Below are positions 34,056-41,921 of a DNA stretch of 64,000 nucleotides, in pieces. How positions within the stretch are numbered: the first letter of the stretch is position 1; each line of letters opens with the position of its first letter. The notes beneath the pieces were generated by a model. That model did no database searches, was not told the DNA's origin, and saw only the letters and a program-made list of their open reading frames with translations. This DNA comes from Paenibacillus camerounensis. Its GTDB lineage: Bacteria > Bacillota > Bacilli > Paenibacillales > Paenibacillaceae. The DNA lies in NCBI RefSeq assembly GCF_000723885.1, contig NZ_CCDG010000061.1, forward strand, positions 1 through 64,000, written 5' to 3'. The position numbers were made by a program, and so were the translations under genes.

Positions 34056-34694
34056 CTACTCCCGCTCCAGCCATTTCCGGAAATCATCGCGGATCTCATC
34101 GGTAAGCGCGCTTATCTCAGCCAGCTCCTTGAGATCGGTCTTATCCTTCCGCCCGACCTCCATTGCCTTGAGCACCCGTCTTACTGTGTAGTCACCCTTA
34201 CCGGACTCAACCTTAACAACAGAATCGCCGGTACCAACCGCGCCTTCACGCAGTACGCGGAAATAAAAGCCGCTGTATCCTGTGGACAGCACCTTGGCCG
34301 GCATGTCATTCGCGCCATGCTTCTGTGAAAGCTTGAAGCACGGGAAGCGGGGCTGGCTGACCTGCAGCAGGGCTGTACCAATCTCGTATATATCGCCGAT
34401 GCAGACCTCTGTCTCAAGCAGCCCGCTCACCGTAATATTCTCCCCAAAGGCGGAGTAAGCCAGCTGTTTGCCGAGGTGCTCCTCCCAAAATGTATAATGC
34501 TCAATCGGGTAGACACAGACTGCCTTGTTTACTCCCCCGTGATTTACGAGATCTGCCTGCCCGTCACCGTCGAAGCCTTCAGCGTGAAGCCGTACTGGCC
34601 CTTCCGCAGGCAGCTTGTAAATCCCTGTCTCCAGCGGCTTGCCGCGGTAATCTACCGTAACCGGCTTGCCTACATTAAGCGAAATGACTTCCAT
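34056..34694 (-). CDS. MOSC domain protein, YiiM-like
   Basis: 212 residues. The MOSC core has FGENITVSGL near residue 82 and the conserved Cys in RFPCFKL near 118. MOSC proteins handle molybdenum-cofactor sulfur or act as molybdoenzymes on N-hydroxylated compounds. The SGFYFRVLREG segment fits YiiM-type proteins. It overlaps the preceding GNAT gene by 20 nt. It adds to the molybdenum-related genes in this window. Confidence 0.83.
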   Translation of the reverse strand: MEVISLNVGKPVTVDYRGKPLETGIYKLPAEGPVRLHAEGFDGDGQADLVNHGGVNKAVCVYPIEHYTFWEEHLGKQLAYSAFGENITVSGLLETEVCIGDIYEIGTALLQVSQPRFPCFKLSQKHGANDMPAKVLSTGYSGFYFRVLREGAVGTGDSVVKVESGKGDYTVRRVLKAMEVGRKDKTDLKELAEISALTDEIRDDFRKWLERE

Positions 34695-35205
34695 TCTGAT
34701 TCCCTCCAGTCAGCATACAGCTCATAAAGACCTCATCAACATAATGCCCGTTCAGGTAAAACTCTTCCTTCAGCCGGCCCTCCTCCTGAAATCCGCATTT
34801 GCGGTAAAAGGCGAGCGCCGGCTCATTGCTTGACAGCACGCGCAGCCGCAGCTTGCGTATACCGTTCGCCGCAGCATGCTGCCTGATCGCTCCCATCAGC
34901 CGTCTGCCGATTCCTTGGCGCTGAAACTGCGGGTACACGGCGATGTTCACCTCGCATACATGCCGGTTGCTCTCCATGCCGCTCGGACACCCAAAGCCGA
35001 CGTAGCCGCACAGCTCTCCGCTGTGCAGTGCGACAAGCTGTGAGCCCGGCGGCGCATGCAGCAGGTAGTCCTCCCGGGAACGCCACATTAACGGTCCCGG
35101 TGTCGTATCTTCCGTCCAGATCATATTATCAAGCAGAATAAGCTCACGGACATCCCTGATTTCCGAGGGCCGGATCGTGAGCGAGCCTTCATTAATTTGT
35201 TGCAT
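34675..35205 (-). CDS. GNAT family N-acetyltransferase
   Basis: 176 residues. The acetyl-CoA loop is QFQRQGIGRRLMGA near residue 108 and LAFYRKCGFQEEGR lies near the end. The ATG at 35205 is preceded by GGAGGAG, so the longer frame upstream is unlikely. It overlaps the MOSC gene by 20 nt and follows an MFS gene: a three-gene set whose common purpose is unknown, perhaps toxin resistance. Confidence 0.85.
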   Translation of the reverse strand: MQQINEGSLTIRPSEIRDVRELILLDNMIWTEDTTPGPLMWRSREDYLLHAPPGSQLVALHSGELCGYVGFGCPSGMESNRHVCEVNIAVYPQFQRQGIGRRLMGAIRQHAAANGIRKLRLRVLSSNEPALAFYRKCGFQEEGRLKEEFYLNGHYVDEVFMSCMLTGGNQNGSHFA

Positions 35206-35273
35206 AGCTCCTCCACCCCTTGCCTTACCTTTTTCTCTACATATCCCGCTGTGCCGGTTGCCGGCTTCATCCA

Positions 35274-36491
35274 TTATACCGCATTTTGCACCGGATTACG
35301 GGCGGAGCGGTTAGCGTAAGCGTGGATAATAAAGAAGCCCACCGCCAGCACCGCCATTGCGCAGGCAAGCCAGCCTGTAGGCGCCAGCCCGCCCCGGTCA
35401 AACAGGCCGCCCATCAGGGCCGGGCCGATTACTCTGCCGGCCGCTCCGATTCCCCCGCTGAGTCCCATATAGAACGGGGCGTTACGTCCGGCGGCATCCG
35501 CAATAAAGGCCGGAGTTGCCGGTGAGATCAGCATCTCACCCAGCGTAGCGAGCGTCATTGCCAGCACCATACCGGTATAGCTCGGCATCAGCAGAATAAC
35601 CGCATAGCCGCTTAAATAGAATACGGCGCTAGCTGTCATCTGTGAGGTTGACGTACCGGCAAACCAGCGTTTGATCAGACTGACCAGCGGCTGGGCGGCA
35701 AAGATCAGAATACCGTTAAGCGTCCAGAGAAAGCTGTAGAGACTTTTGGACCAGCCTTCCGAAATAATAAACGGGGAAACACCCGTATTCCAGACTGAGT
35801 TGCCGATTAGCAGAAACATGGTACCCAGCGACATGTACAGGTAGAGCCGGGCATTGCCGGCCAGCCGCCAGCCTGACTGTTCCCGGGTCCGTGCTCTGTT
35901 CGGCATGTGCTCTTGCACCGGCGCACTGGTAATTGTCCGCAGATAAATCAAGAAAAACACAGCAAAAATAGCTGAAGTTAACCCGTTCATTACAAAGCTC
36001 AGCATATAGGAGATATCGGCCAAAAAACCGCTGAGTATCGTGCCGAGTGCAACTCCGATATTATTCGCGACATAAATAATGTTGAACAGCTCACCGCGCC
36101 GCTCCGAGAACCGGAAGCCGACAAAAGCCTGAATGGCAGGCTGTGCCATAGAATTGAACAAACCGACCAGCCCCATAACGACCATGAACAAATACCAGTT
36201 GGAGCTGGATACAGGCAGTGCGAACAAGGCAAGTGCATTCATGGCCAGAGCACCGACAATCAGCCGTTTAACCCCCAGCTTATGATACAGCGAGCCGCCC
36301 AGCAGCTGTCCGGCAATTCCTCCGAGCGACTGGATCGCAATAACGATCCCCGCCTCCTGCATGCTGCGTCCAAGCTCCTCGAATACATACATCGTTACCA
36401 GCGGCCACATGAGTGCACTGCCGGTTGCATTAACGAGGCTTGCGATCAGAAATACTTTTATTTCTCTAGGATAGTCCTGCAAAAACTTCAT
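35274..36491 (-). CDS. MFS transporter, drug-efflux-like
   Basis: 405 residues with about twelve membrane spans. Features are SALMWPLVTMYVFEELG in span 1 and GSLYHKLGVKRLIVG between spans 2 and 3, a DHA1-like pattern. It probably exports a small toxic compound. It is the first gene of a likely operon with the GNAT and MOSC genes, 68 nt apart. Substrate unknown. Confidence 0.82.
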   Translation of the reverse strand: MKFLQDYPREIKVFLIASLVNATGSALMWPLVTMYVFEELGRSMQEAGIVIAIQSLGGIAGQLLGGSLYHKLGVKRLIVGALAMNALALFALPVSSSNWYLFMVVMGLVGLFNSMAQPAIQAFVGFRFSERRGELFNIIYVANNIGVALGTILSGFLADISYMLSFVMNGLTSAIFAVFFLIYLRTITSAPVQEHMPNRARTREQSGWRLAGNARLYLYMSLGTMFLLIGNSVWNTGVSPFIISEGWSKSLYSFLWTLNGILIFAAQPLVSLIKRWFAGTSTSQMTASAVFYLSGYAVILLMPSYTGMVLAMTLATLGEMLISPATPAFIADAAGRNAPFYMGLSGGIGAAGRVIGPALMGGLFDRGGLAPTGWLACAMAVLAVGFFIIHAYANRSARNPVQNAV

Positions 36492-36641
36492 GGCTTGTCT
36501 TTCATCCCCTGTTACTTATATGTGATCAATCCATCCAGTATCTTACCAAAACAGGGTGATGGGCAAGCTCGTGCATCAACGCTTTATCGCGTCATCCAAA
36601 CGCAGAAATATTCATTCATCAGTAGGGTGTAGAACTAAGGT

Positions 36642-38738
36642 CTAGACAGAATCCGTTACAGCCAAGGCGTGTTCCCGCTTTTTCACTTCCACCGTAGCCG
36701 AGAAAAAGGTTGCCCCGCCGTCCATATCGCTCAGCCGGTCCGGTGTAAGCACATTGACACGCTGCTTCTTTCCCTTGCCGCCCCACCACAGCCCCTGGCT
36801 GATTACGGTACCCGGCAGCATTTTATCCGTTACCATTGCGGTAATCTCCACAACACCTCTGCCATTGTACACAGTGATCTCATCACCATCCGCAATTTCA
36901 CGGGCTGCTGCATCCACAGGATGAATCTGCAGGACAGGAGCTTTTTCCATCTTCTGATGCTTCTCCACATTGCCAAAGGTTGAATTGAGGAAATTATGGT
37001 TCGGCGGCGAAATGAACATCAGCGGATAATCGGCCCCCTGCTCCGGACGCCGTACTCCGTCGTAGCCTTCCTTCAGCGGTGTATAGACAGGCAGCGGCGG
37101 CAGGCCGGCTTCCTCCATGGCTGCAGAGTAAAGCTCGATCCGGCCGGAAGGGGTCGGCAGCGACTCCGGAAAATGCGCCTTAGGCGACATATCCAGCTTG
37201 ACGAACCGCTCGGCCTTCAGCCGCTCCGGCGTTACCCCGTTCAAATACGGATTGTCCGGATAATCAAGCGCCTCAGCAATCATCTCCTCCTCAGACTGGC
37301 CGAAGATCTCAGGTTCAAAGCCCATAGCCTGTCCCAGCAGCGAGAAAAGCTCCACATTGCTCTTGCACTCACCCTGCCGCTCCAGCAACGGCTCCTGCAG
37401 CTGTATATAATGATGCCAATACGAGCAGTACAAGTCAGTATTTTCAAAGGTTGAAGTTGCCGGCAGCACAATATCGGCATACATCGCCGTATCGGTCATG
37501 AACAGATCATGCACGACCGTGAACAGGTCCTCCCGGGCGAAACCCGCCTTTACCTTGTCGGCACTCGGCGCCACAACCAGCGGATTAGTGCCGTAGACGA
37601 ACAAGCTCTTAACCGGCTGCTCCTGCTGCGCCAGTACCTCTCCGATCCGGTTCATGTTAATGCTGCGTGCCTGCGGGTTACTCCGCAGCTCCGGCCGGGC
37701 CAGAGCCTGCGAATTAACAGAGCTGTAGTCGCCGTTGGACTTAATCGCTCCGCCTCCCGGCTTCAGCCAGGCACCGACCAGCGCCGGCAGGCAGGCAATA
37801 CTGCGGACATTCATCCCGCCGTTGTCATGATGCTGCAGCCCGTTGCCGATATGGATATAGGGCACTTTAGCTTCACCGTACAGCCTTGCCAGCTGCTCGA
37901 TGTCCGCTGCAGGCACACCGGTTATCTCTGACACCAGCTCCGGCGGATAGCCCAGCGCCTGCTGGCGCAGCTCCTCATGTCCTACAGTATACTTTTGCAG
38001 AAAAGCTTCATCCGTCAGCCCGTCGCGGAACAGAATGTGCATCAGGCCAAGCGCCAGTGCAGCATCCGTCCCCGGATACAGCGGCAGGAACCAGTCGCCC
38101 CACTGGGCGGTCCGGTTGCGGTGCACATCAATGACAACAATCTTCGCGCCGCGTTTGCGGGCCTGCTCCGCAAACACAACCTGATGCATGTTGGTGCTCA
38201 CAATGTTGCCGCCCCAGACGATAATCAGATCGGCGTTCACCGTATCCTCCGGACTGGCCCCTCCGTCCATACCCATTGTATAGACCCAGCCGGCCGTTCC
38301 GGCTGCGCTGCAGATTTTAGCGTTCAGCCGGCTTGCGCCAAGCCGGTTAAAGAACCGGCGGTCCATCCCGCCCACGCTGAGCAATCCCATATTCCCATAA
38401 AAGTAATACGGCAGGATGCTCTCCGGCCCGTATTCGGCAGACAGCTGCTTATACCGTCCGGCAATCTCAGCGATTGCCGCTTCCCAGCTGATCTGTTCAA
38501 AGGCACCGCTGCCCTTGGGGCCTGTGCGGCGCAGCGGGTGCATCAGCCGCTCCGGATGATGCACCCGGCCGGCCATGTTCCGCACCTTGTTGCAGATCGC
38601 CCCTTTGGTAACGGGATGTGCAGGGTTCCCCTCAACCTTTACGATCCGGCCATCCTGCTTGTGCAGCAGCAGGCCGCAGGTATCAGGGCAGTCCAGCGGA
38701 CATACCGCCGGAAATATACCGTCTTTGCTATGCTTCAA
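36642..38738 (-). CDS. Molybdopterin oxidoreductase, YoaE/FdhF-like
   Basis: 698 residues. The N-terminal [4Fe-4S] site is C-x3-C-x3-C (CPLDCPDTCG, residues 13-22) with a fourth Cys about 27 residues on (GAICNK). Molybdopterin-binding blocks include IIVWGGNIVSTN near 175 and the C-terminal dinucleotide-binding domain from about 575. ICSAAGTAGW near 145 occupies the place of the Mo ligand, with Cys or Ser possible. It resembles DMSO-reductase-family enzymes such as Bacillus YoaE, without a twin-arginine signal, so it is cytoplasmic. Reaction unknown. TTG start with AAAGGAGG 9 nt upstream; a candidate small gene lies just before it. Confidence 0.85.
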   Translation of the reverse strand: MKHSKDGIFPAVCPLDCPDTCGLLLHKQDGRIVKVEGNPAHPVTKGAICNKVRNMAGRVHHPERLMHPLRRTGPKGSGAFEQISWEAAIAEIAGRYKQLSAEYGPESILPYYFYGNMGLLSVGGMDRRFFNRLGASRLNAKICSAAGTAGWVYTMGMDGGASPEDTVNADLIIVWGGNIVSTNMHQVVFAEQARKRGAKIVVIDVHRNRTAQWGDWFLPLYPGTDAALALGLMHILFRDGLTDEAFLQKYTVGHEELRQQALGYPPELVSEITGVPAADIEQLARLYGEAKVPYIHIGNGLQHHDNGGMNVRSIACLPALVGAWLKPGGGAIKSNGDYSSVNSQALARPELRSNPQARSINMNRIGEVLAQQEQPVKSLFVYGTNPLVVAPSADKVKAGFAREDLFTVVHDLFMTDTAMYADIVLPATSTFENTDLYCSYWHHYIQLQEPLLERQGECKSNVELFSLLGQAMGFEPEIFGQSEEEMIAEALDYPDNPYLNGVTPERLKAERFVKLDMSPKAHFPESLPTPSGRIELYSAAMEEAGLPPLPVYTPLKEGYDGVRRPEQGADYPLMFISPPNHNFLNSTFGNVEKHQKMEKAPVLQIHPVDAAAREIADGDEITVYNGRGVVEITAMVTDKMLPGTVISQGLWWGGKGKKQRVNVLTPDRLSDMDGGATFFSATVEVKKREHALAVTDSV

Positions 38739-38760
38739 GGCTGATGTCCTCCTTTAGATT

Positions 38761-38889
38761 TCAGGTGAATTCACGTTCTATTTCGACCAGACTGCTCATC
38801 TGTCCATTGTATATTGGCTGCACCCCAGCGTAAAGAAAATCACCCGAACCAGCCTGATTCGATCTTAGTATGTCCGGGTAATAGTGCAT
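38761..38889 (-). CDS. Candidate 42-residue small protein
   Basis: An ATG frame of 42 codons begins MHYYPDILRSNQ and ends EIEREFT. GGGAG lies 8 nt upstream of the ATG. It ends 22 nt before the molybdoenzyme TTG, whose own AAAGGAGG lies in that gap. It is soluble-looking, with no membrane segment. I do not recognise it. It could be a small partner of the enzyme or a leader peptide. Existence rests on the ribosome site, spacing and reading frame only. Confidence 0.5.
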   Translation of the reverse strand: MHYYPDILRSNQAGSGDFLYAGVQPIYNGQMSSLVEIEREFT

Positions 38890-38907
38890 ATGAAACACTC
38901 CCTATTT

Positions 38908-38959
38908 ATTCGCCGTGATATCCGGTTTCGTTCCCCCGAGCCGGATCAGCACGGCGAAT
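38908..38959 (-). other. Long hairpin before the small gene
   Basis: ATTCGCCGTG (38908-38917) pairs perfectly with CACGGCGAAT (38950-38959), and TCCGG with CCGGA inside. On the minus strand it has no T run and lies only about 6 nt before the GGGAG ribosome site. A regulatory RNA structure is likely; the class is not recognised. Confidence 0.6.
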
Positions 38960-38998
38960 TTTGTGCTATCTTCTGCTCCAATCATAAGGTTCAGATAC

Positions 38999-39080
38999 AA
39001 AAAGACACTGCCGGCGGTTCCGCTCTCCTGTCTGCGTAATAAGCAGGAGGTGACGGACACACTAGCAGTGTCTTTCTTAT
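38999..39080 (-). terminator. Terminator of the focA-like gene
   Basis: AAAGACACTGC (39001-39011) pairs with GCAGTGTCTTT (39065-39075); an inner CTCCTG/CAGGAG stem extends it. Confidence 0.75.
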
Positions 39081-39104
39081 ATTCTCTTATCTTAATATTG
39101 CGGT

Positions 39105-39932
39105 CTAGGCATGCTTCTTCACGCTGGAGCTTGATACCCCTTCTACCGGTTGAACTGCCGCCGGCGCTTTGCGCAGGTAAGTCATATAATAAGCCGCTGC
39201 TACAAAGACCGCCCCCCCGGTAAGATTACCGAGCCATACCGGAACGAAGTTATTGAAATAATCAAGCCAGGTGAAGTGTCCCTCAAATATAGCAGCGGGG
39301 ATCAGGAACATGTTGGCTACAACGTGCTGGAAGCCGATGGCTACGAACGCCATAGTCGGGAACCAGATACCGAGGATTTTACCGCTGAAATTATCTGCTC
39401 CGTAAGAGAGCCATACCGCAAGGGCTACCAGCCAGTTACAGCCGATCCCGGACACAAAGGCCTGTACGAAAGTTACATCAATCTTATGCTCAGCCATGCT
39501 AACTAGCTTCTCTAGATATACACCATCAGCCGTCAGACCGACCACATGACCGAAGAAATAAGCAACAAACAGGGCGCCTGCCAGGTTGCTGAGCGTAATC
39601 AGCACCAGATTCTTAATGACGTCCCAGAACGAAATCTTCTTCGCTATAAAAGCAAGCGGCACAGCCATCATATTACCGGTCAGCAGCTCTCCGCCGGCCA
39701 GCAGCACCAAAATCAGTCCGACCGGGAAAACAGCAGCCCCGATAAAATTAGCGATGGAGCCCCATTCTGCCGGAGTATTCGCTATAACGCGAATATCAAG
39801 TAAAAATCCGAGTGAAATAAATGCCCCTCCCAGAAAACCGAGAATTAGTACGGCTGCAAGCGGGTTATGGGCCTTCTTGATTCCGTTCTCTACCGTTACC
39901 TCGGCAATCTGTTGCGGTTTGTTGTATGCCAT
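39105..39932 (-). CDS. FocA/NirC family formate/nitrite channel
   Basis: 275 residues with six membrane spans, the normal pentameric-channel subunit. Conserved features are LAGGELLTGNMM near residue 81 and the pore His in GFQHVVANMFLIP near residue 202. It moves formate, nitrite or a similar small anion across the membrane. AAAGGAGA precedes the ATG. Three FNR/CRP-like boxes upstream suggest anaerobic control. With formate-tetrahydrofolate ligase nearby, formate is the better guess. Confidence 0.88.
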   Translation of the reverse strand: MAYNKPQQIAEVTVENGIKKAHNPLAAVLILGFLGGAFISLGFLLDIRVIANTPAEWGSIANFIGAAVFPVGLILVLLAGGELLTGNMMAVPLAFIAKKISFWDVIKNLVLITLSNLAGALFVAYFFGHVVGLTADGVYLEKLVSMAEHKIDVTFVQAFVSGIGCNWLVALAVWLSYGADNFSGKILGIWFPTMAFVAIGFQHVVANMFLIPAAIFEGHFTWLDYFNNFVPVWLGNLTGGAVFVAAAYYMTYLRKAPAAVQPVEGVSSSSVKKHA

Positions 39933-39986
39933 GATTCCTATCTCCTTTGAAAATTACTTAAAATTTGTTCCTTTATCTCATTGTAG

Positions 39987-40051
39987 CGTGATCCTAATCA
40001 CATTAACGTGATAAATATCACCACAAGAAACGCTTCGTGAAAGTTTTCACT
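39987..40051 (-). promoter_or_regulatory. Three FNR/CRP-like boxes upstream of focA
   Basis: Boxes of the form YGTGA-N6-TCACN at 39987-40002 (CGTGA, TCACA), 40007-40022 (CGTGA, TCACC) and 40036-40051 (CGTGA, TCACT). The known Bacillus FNR and ArcR consensus is TGTGA-N6-TCACA. Centres are 20 and 29 bp apart. Confidence 0.65.
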
Positions 40052-40137
40052 GACATGACAAATTTAGCACATGCACAAATGAGATGAATGTTAAAAAAAA
40101 CACAGTAACAGTTCATGCGCAGGTATGTATACAGAGT

Positions 40138-40165
40138 AAAAAACCGGAGCCCCAGCGGCTCCGGT
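40138..40165 (-). terminator. Terminator of nox
   Basis: ACCGGAGCC pairs perfectly with GGCTCCGGT and is followed by TTTTTT on the minus strand. Confidence 0.9.
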
Positions 40166-40185
40166 CCTGATCACATTAATATTTT

Positions 40186-41550
40186 TTATACGTTCACTGG
40201 CTCTTTGCGTTCTACCTTCTTGGGAAGAGCCTGCAGGCCGGCAGTGTTCAGGAAGTTCCACGGCTTGTTGTAGTGCGGCTGGAAGAAGAAGTCGATAAAG
40301 GCCAGCTGGTCTACCGTCATCCGGTTCTGGATGCAGACCGACACCGTATTGATTGACTGGGTCAGGTCCATTTTGGACATAATCTGTGCTCCGAGAATCC
40401 GGCGTGTGCCGCGGGCATAGACTACCTTCAGCTGAACTTCCTCGACAGTCGGCATAAATTCCGGACGGTAGTTGTCGGTAATCATAACACTCTCTACCTC
40501 CATACCTTCTGCCTTGGCCGCTTCTTCAGTCAGGCCGGTACCGGCAATATTATCTTCATAAATTTTGATGCCTGACGTTCCCTGTGTGCCCATATAAGGG
40601 ATAGTGCTCTCAACCAGATTCCGGGCAACCAGTGTACCCATGCGGACCGCATTGGTCGCAAGAGGAATGTAAGCATGCTGTCCGGTCGGATTGTAATGAA
40701 TCGCACAGCTGTCTCCGGCAGCAAATACATCCGGCAGGCTGGTCTGCATATAATCATTGACCATAATCGCCCCGTTCGGCAGCATATCCACCTGGCCCTT
40801 AAGCAGCTCTGTATTCGGGCGGAAGCCGATGCAGAGAATGACCAGATCCGTCTCGTGCTCGCCTTTGCTGGTAATAACCTTGGTTACCTTACCGTTCTCT
40901 CCGGCAAAGGAGCTTACCTTTTCACCAAGAGCCAGCTTAATGCCGTGGTCCTCAAGTGATTTTTGAATCGGAGCTGTGAATTCCTCGTCCAGGTATTTGC
41001 TGAGAATGCGCTCCTCACCGTCAATCAGGGTTACCTGCTTGCCGTTCATCTGGAAGGCCTCAACAAGCTCGACCCCGATGTATCCTGCGCCGACTACAGT
41101 AATTCTCTTTACCTGCTCAGCCCGCTCGATAATGGTGTTCGAGTGGTTATAGTTCTTGGAGAGCAGGATGCCGTCCAGATCCATTCCCTCAAGCTTAGGG
41201 ATAATCGGCCAGGAGCCGGTGGTCATAATCAGCTTATCGTAGGTATCATTAAATTCTTCTCCGGTTGCGAGGTTGCGGGCACGCAGTGTTTTGGCGGCGG
41301 TATCTACCTTAATGACTTCATGGCGCATCTTGGTGGTGACACCGAGTTCAGCCAGCTTTTCCGGTGACGAATAGAACAGGCCTTGCGGGTCCTTGACTAC
41401 TCCGCCTACATATAGGGCAATACCGCACGACAGGAATGAGATGTTATCATTGCGCTCGTACACCGTAATCTCGGCGTCCGGGTAAAGCTGTGCGGTATTA
41501 ACAATTGCGGCGGTTCCGGCATGGGTACATCCAATGACTGCTACTTTCAT
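40186..41550 (-). CDS. NADH oxidase / CoA-disulfide reductase family
   Basis: 454 residues. The FAD motif is VAVIGCTHAGTAA at residue 3, the redox-active Cys is in SFLSCGIALYVGG near residue 42, the NAD motif is VVGAGYIGVEL near 155, and AAGDSCAIHYNPT binds FAD. It matches water-forming NADH oxidases and CoA-disulfide reductases. It would regenerate NAD+ by reducing oxygen or a disulfide. ATG at 41550 follows GGAGGA; an upstream extension is unlikely. Three FNR-like boxes precede it. Confidence 0.88.
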   Translation of the reverse strand: MKVAVIGCTHAGTAAIVNTAQLYPDAEITVYERNDNISFLSCGIALYVGGVVKDPQGLFYSSPEKLAELGVTTKMRHEVIKVDTAAKTLRARNLATGEEFNDTYDKLIMTTGSWPIIPKLEGMDLDGILLSKNYNHSNTIIERAEQVKRITVVGAGYIGVELVEAFQMNGKQVTLIDGEERILSKYLDEEFTAPIQKSLEDHGIKLALGEKVSSFAGENGKVTKVITSKGEHETDLVILCIGFRPNTELLKGQVDMLPNGAIMVNDYMQTSLPDVFAAGDSCAIHYNPTGQHAYIPLATNAVRMGTLVARNLVESTIPYMGTQGTSGIKIYEDNIAGTGLTEEAAKAEGMEVESVMITDNYRPEFMPTVEEVQLKVVYARGTRRILGAQIMSKMDLTQSINTVSVCIQNRMTVDQLAFIDFFFQPHYNKPWNFLNTAGLQALPKKVERKEPVNV

Positions 41551-41604
41551 GATTTCTTCCTCCTCCAAATTGGCAAGCATATTTATTTATTATTTGTTTG
41601 CGCA

Positions 41605-41682
41605 TGTGATTAATTTCACTTTATACACTGATTATATTGTGATTTTTGTCACATTACAAGTATAATTGTGATTTTTCTCACA
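41605..41682 (-). promoter_or_regulatory. Three FNR/CRP-like boxes upstream of nox
   Basis: TGTGA-N6-TCACT at 41605-41620, and perfect TGTGA-N6-TCACA at 41638-41653 and 41667-41682. Centres are 33 and 29 bp apart. They start about 55 bp upstream of the nox ATG. Confidence 0.75.
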
Positions 41683-41849
41683 TTGTTCACAATTTGGATT
41701 ACCTTCTGATTTGTTACCTGCAGCAGCATGCTGCTCCGGTTATGTTATTTTCCCCAAGCAGACGGAGTTTATGTCTGCCGGCGGCAGGAAGCAGCGGTGT
41801 AAGGAATCCGGGTATATGCGATAGGCGCCTGTTTATTTTTACCCCAAAA

Positions 41850-41890
41850 AAATCCCTGATACCATAGCGGCAAGCCGCCTGGCTCAGGGA
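41850..41890 (-). terminator. Terminator of fhs
   Basis: TCCCTGA pairs with TCAGGGA, with an inner GCGGC/GCCGC stem. A run of seven T follows on the minus strand. Confidence 0.85.
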
Positions 41891-41921
41891 GAAGCATTAA
41901 TTTTTTTTCATTTAAATGAAC

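Larger units (their letters stand above)
38739..39104. other. Leader region of the molybdoenzyme gene
   Basis: 366 bases that contain, in minus-strand order, the focA terminator, a long hairpin and a 42-codon candidate gene, each listed separately. Nothing else is supported. Confidence 0.6.
41551..41921. other. nox upstream region
   Basis: 371 bases. They hold three FNR-like boxes near nox and the fhs terminator at the far end. No gene is seen. Confidence 0.6.
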
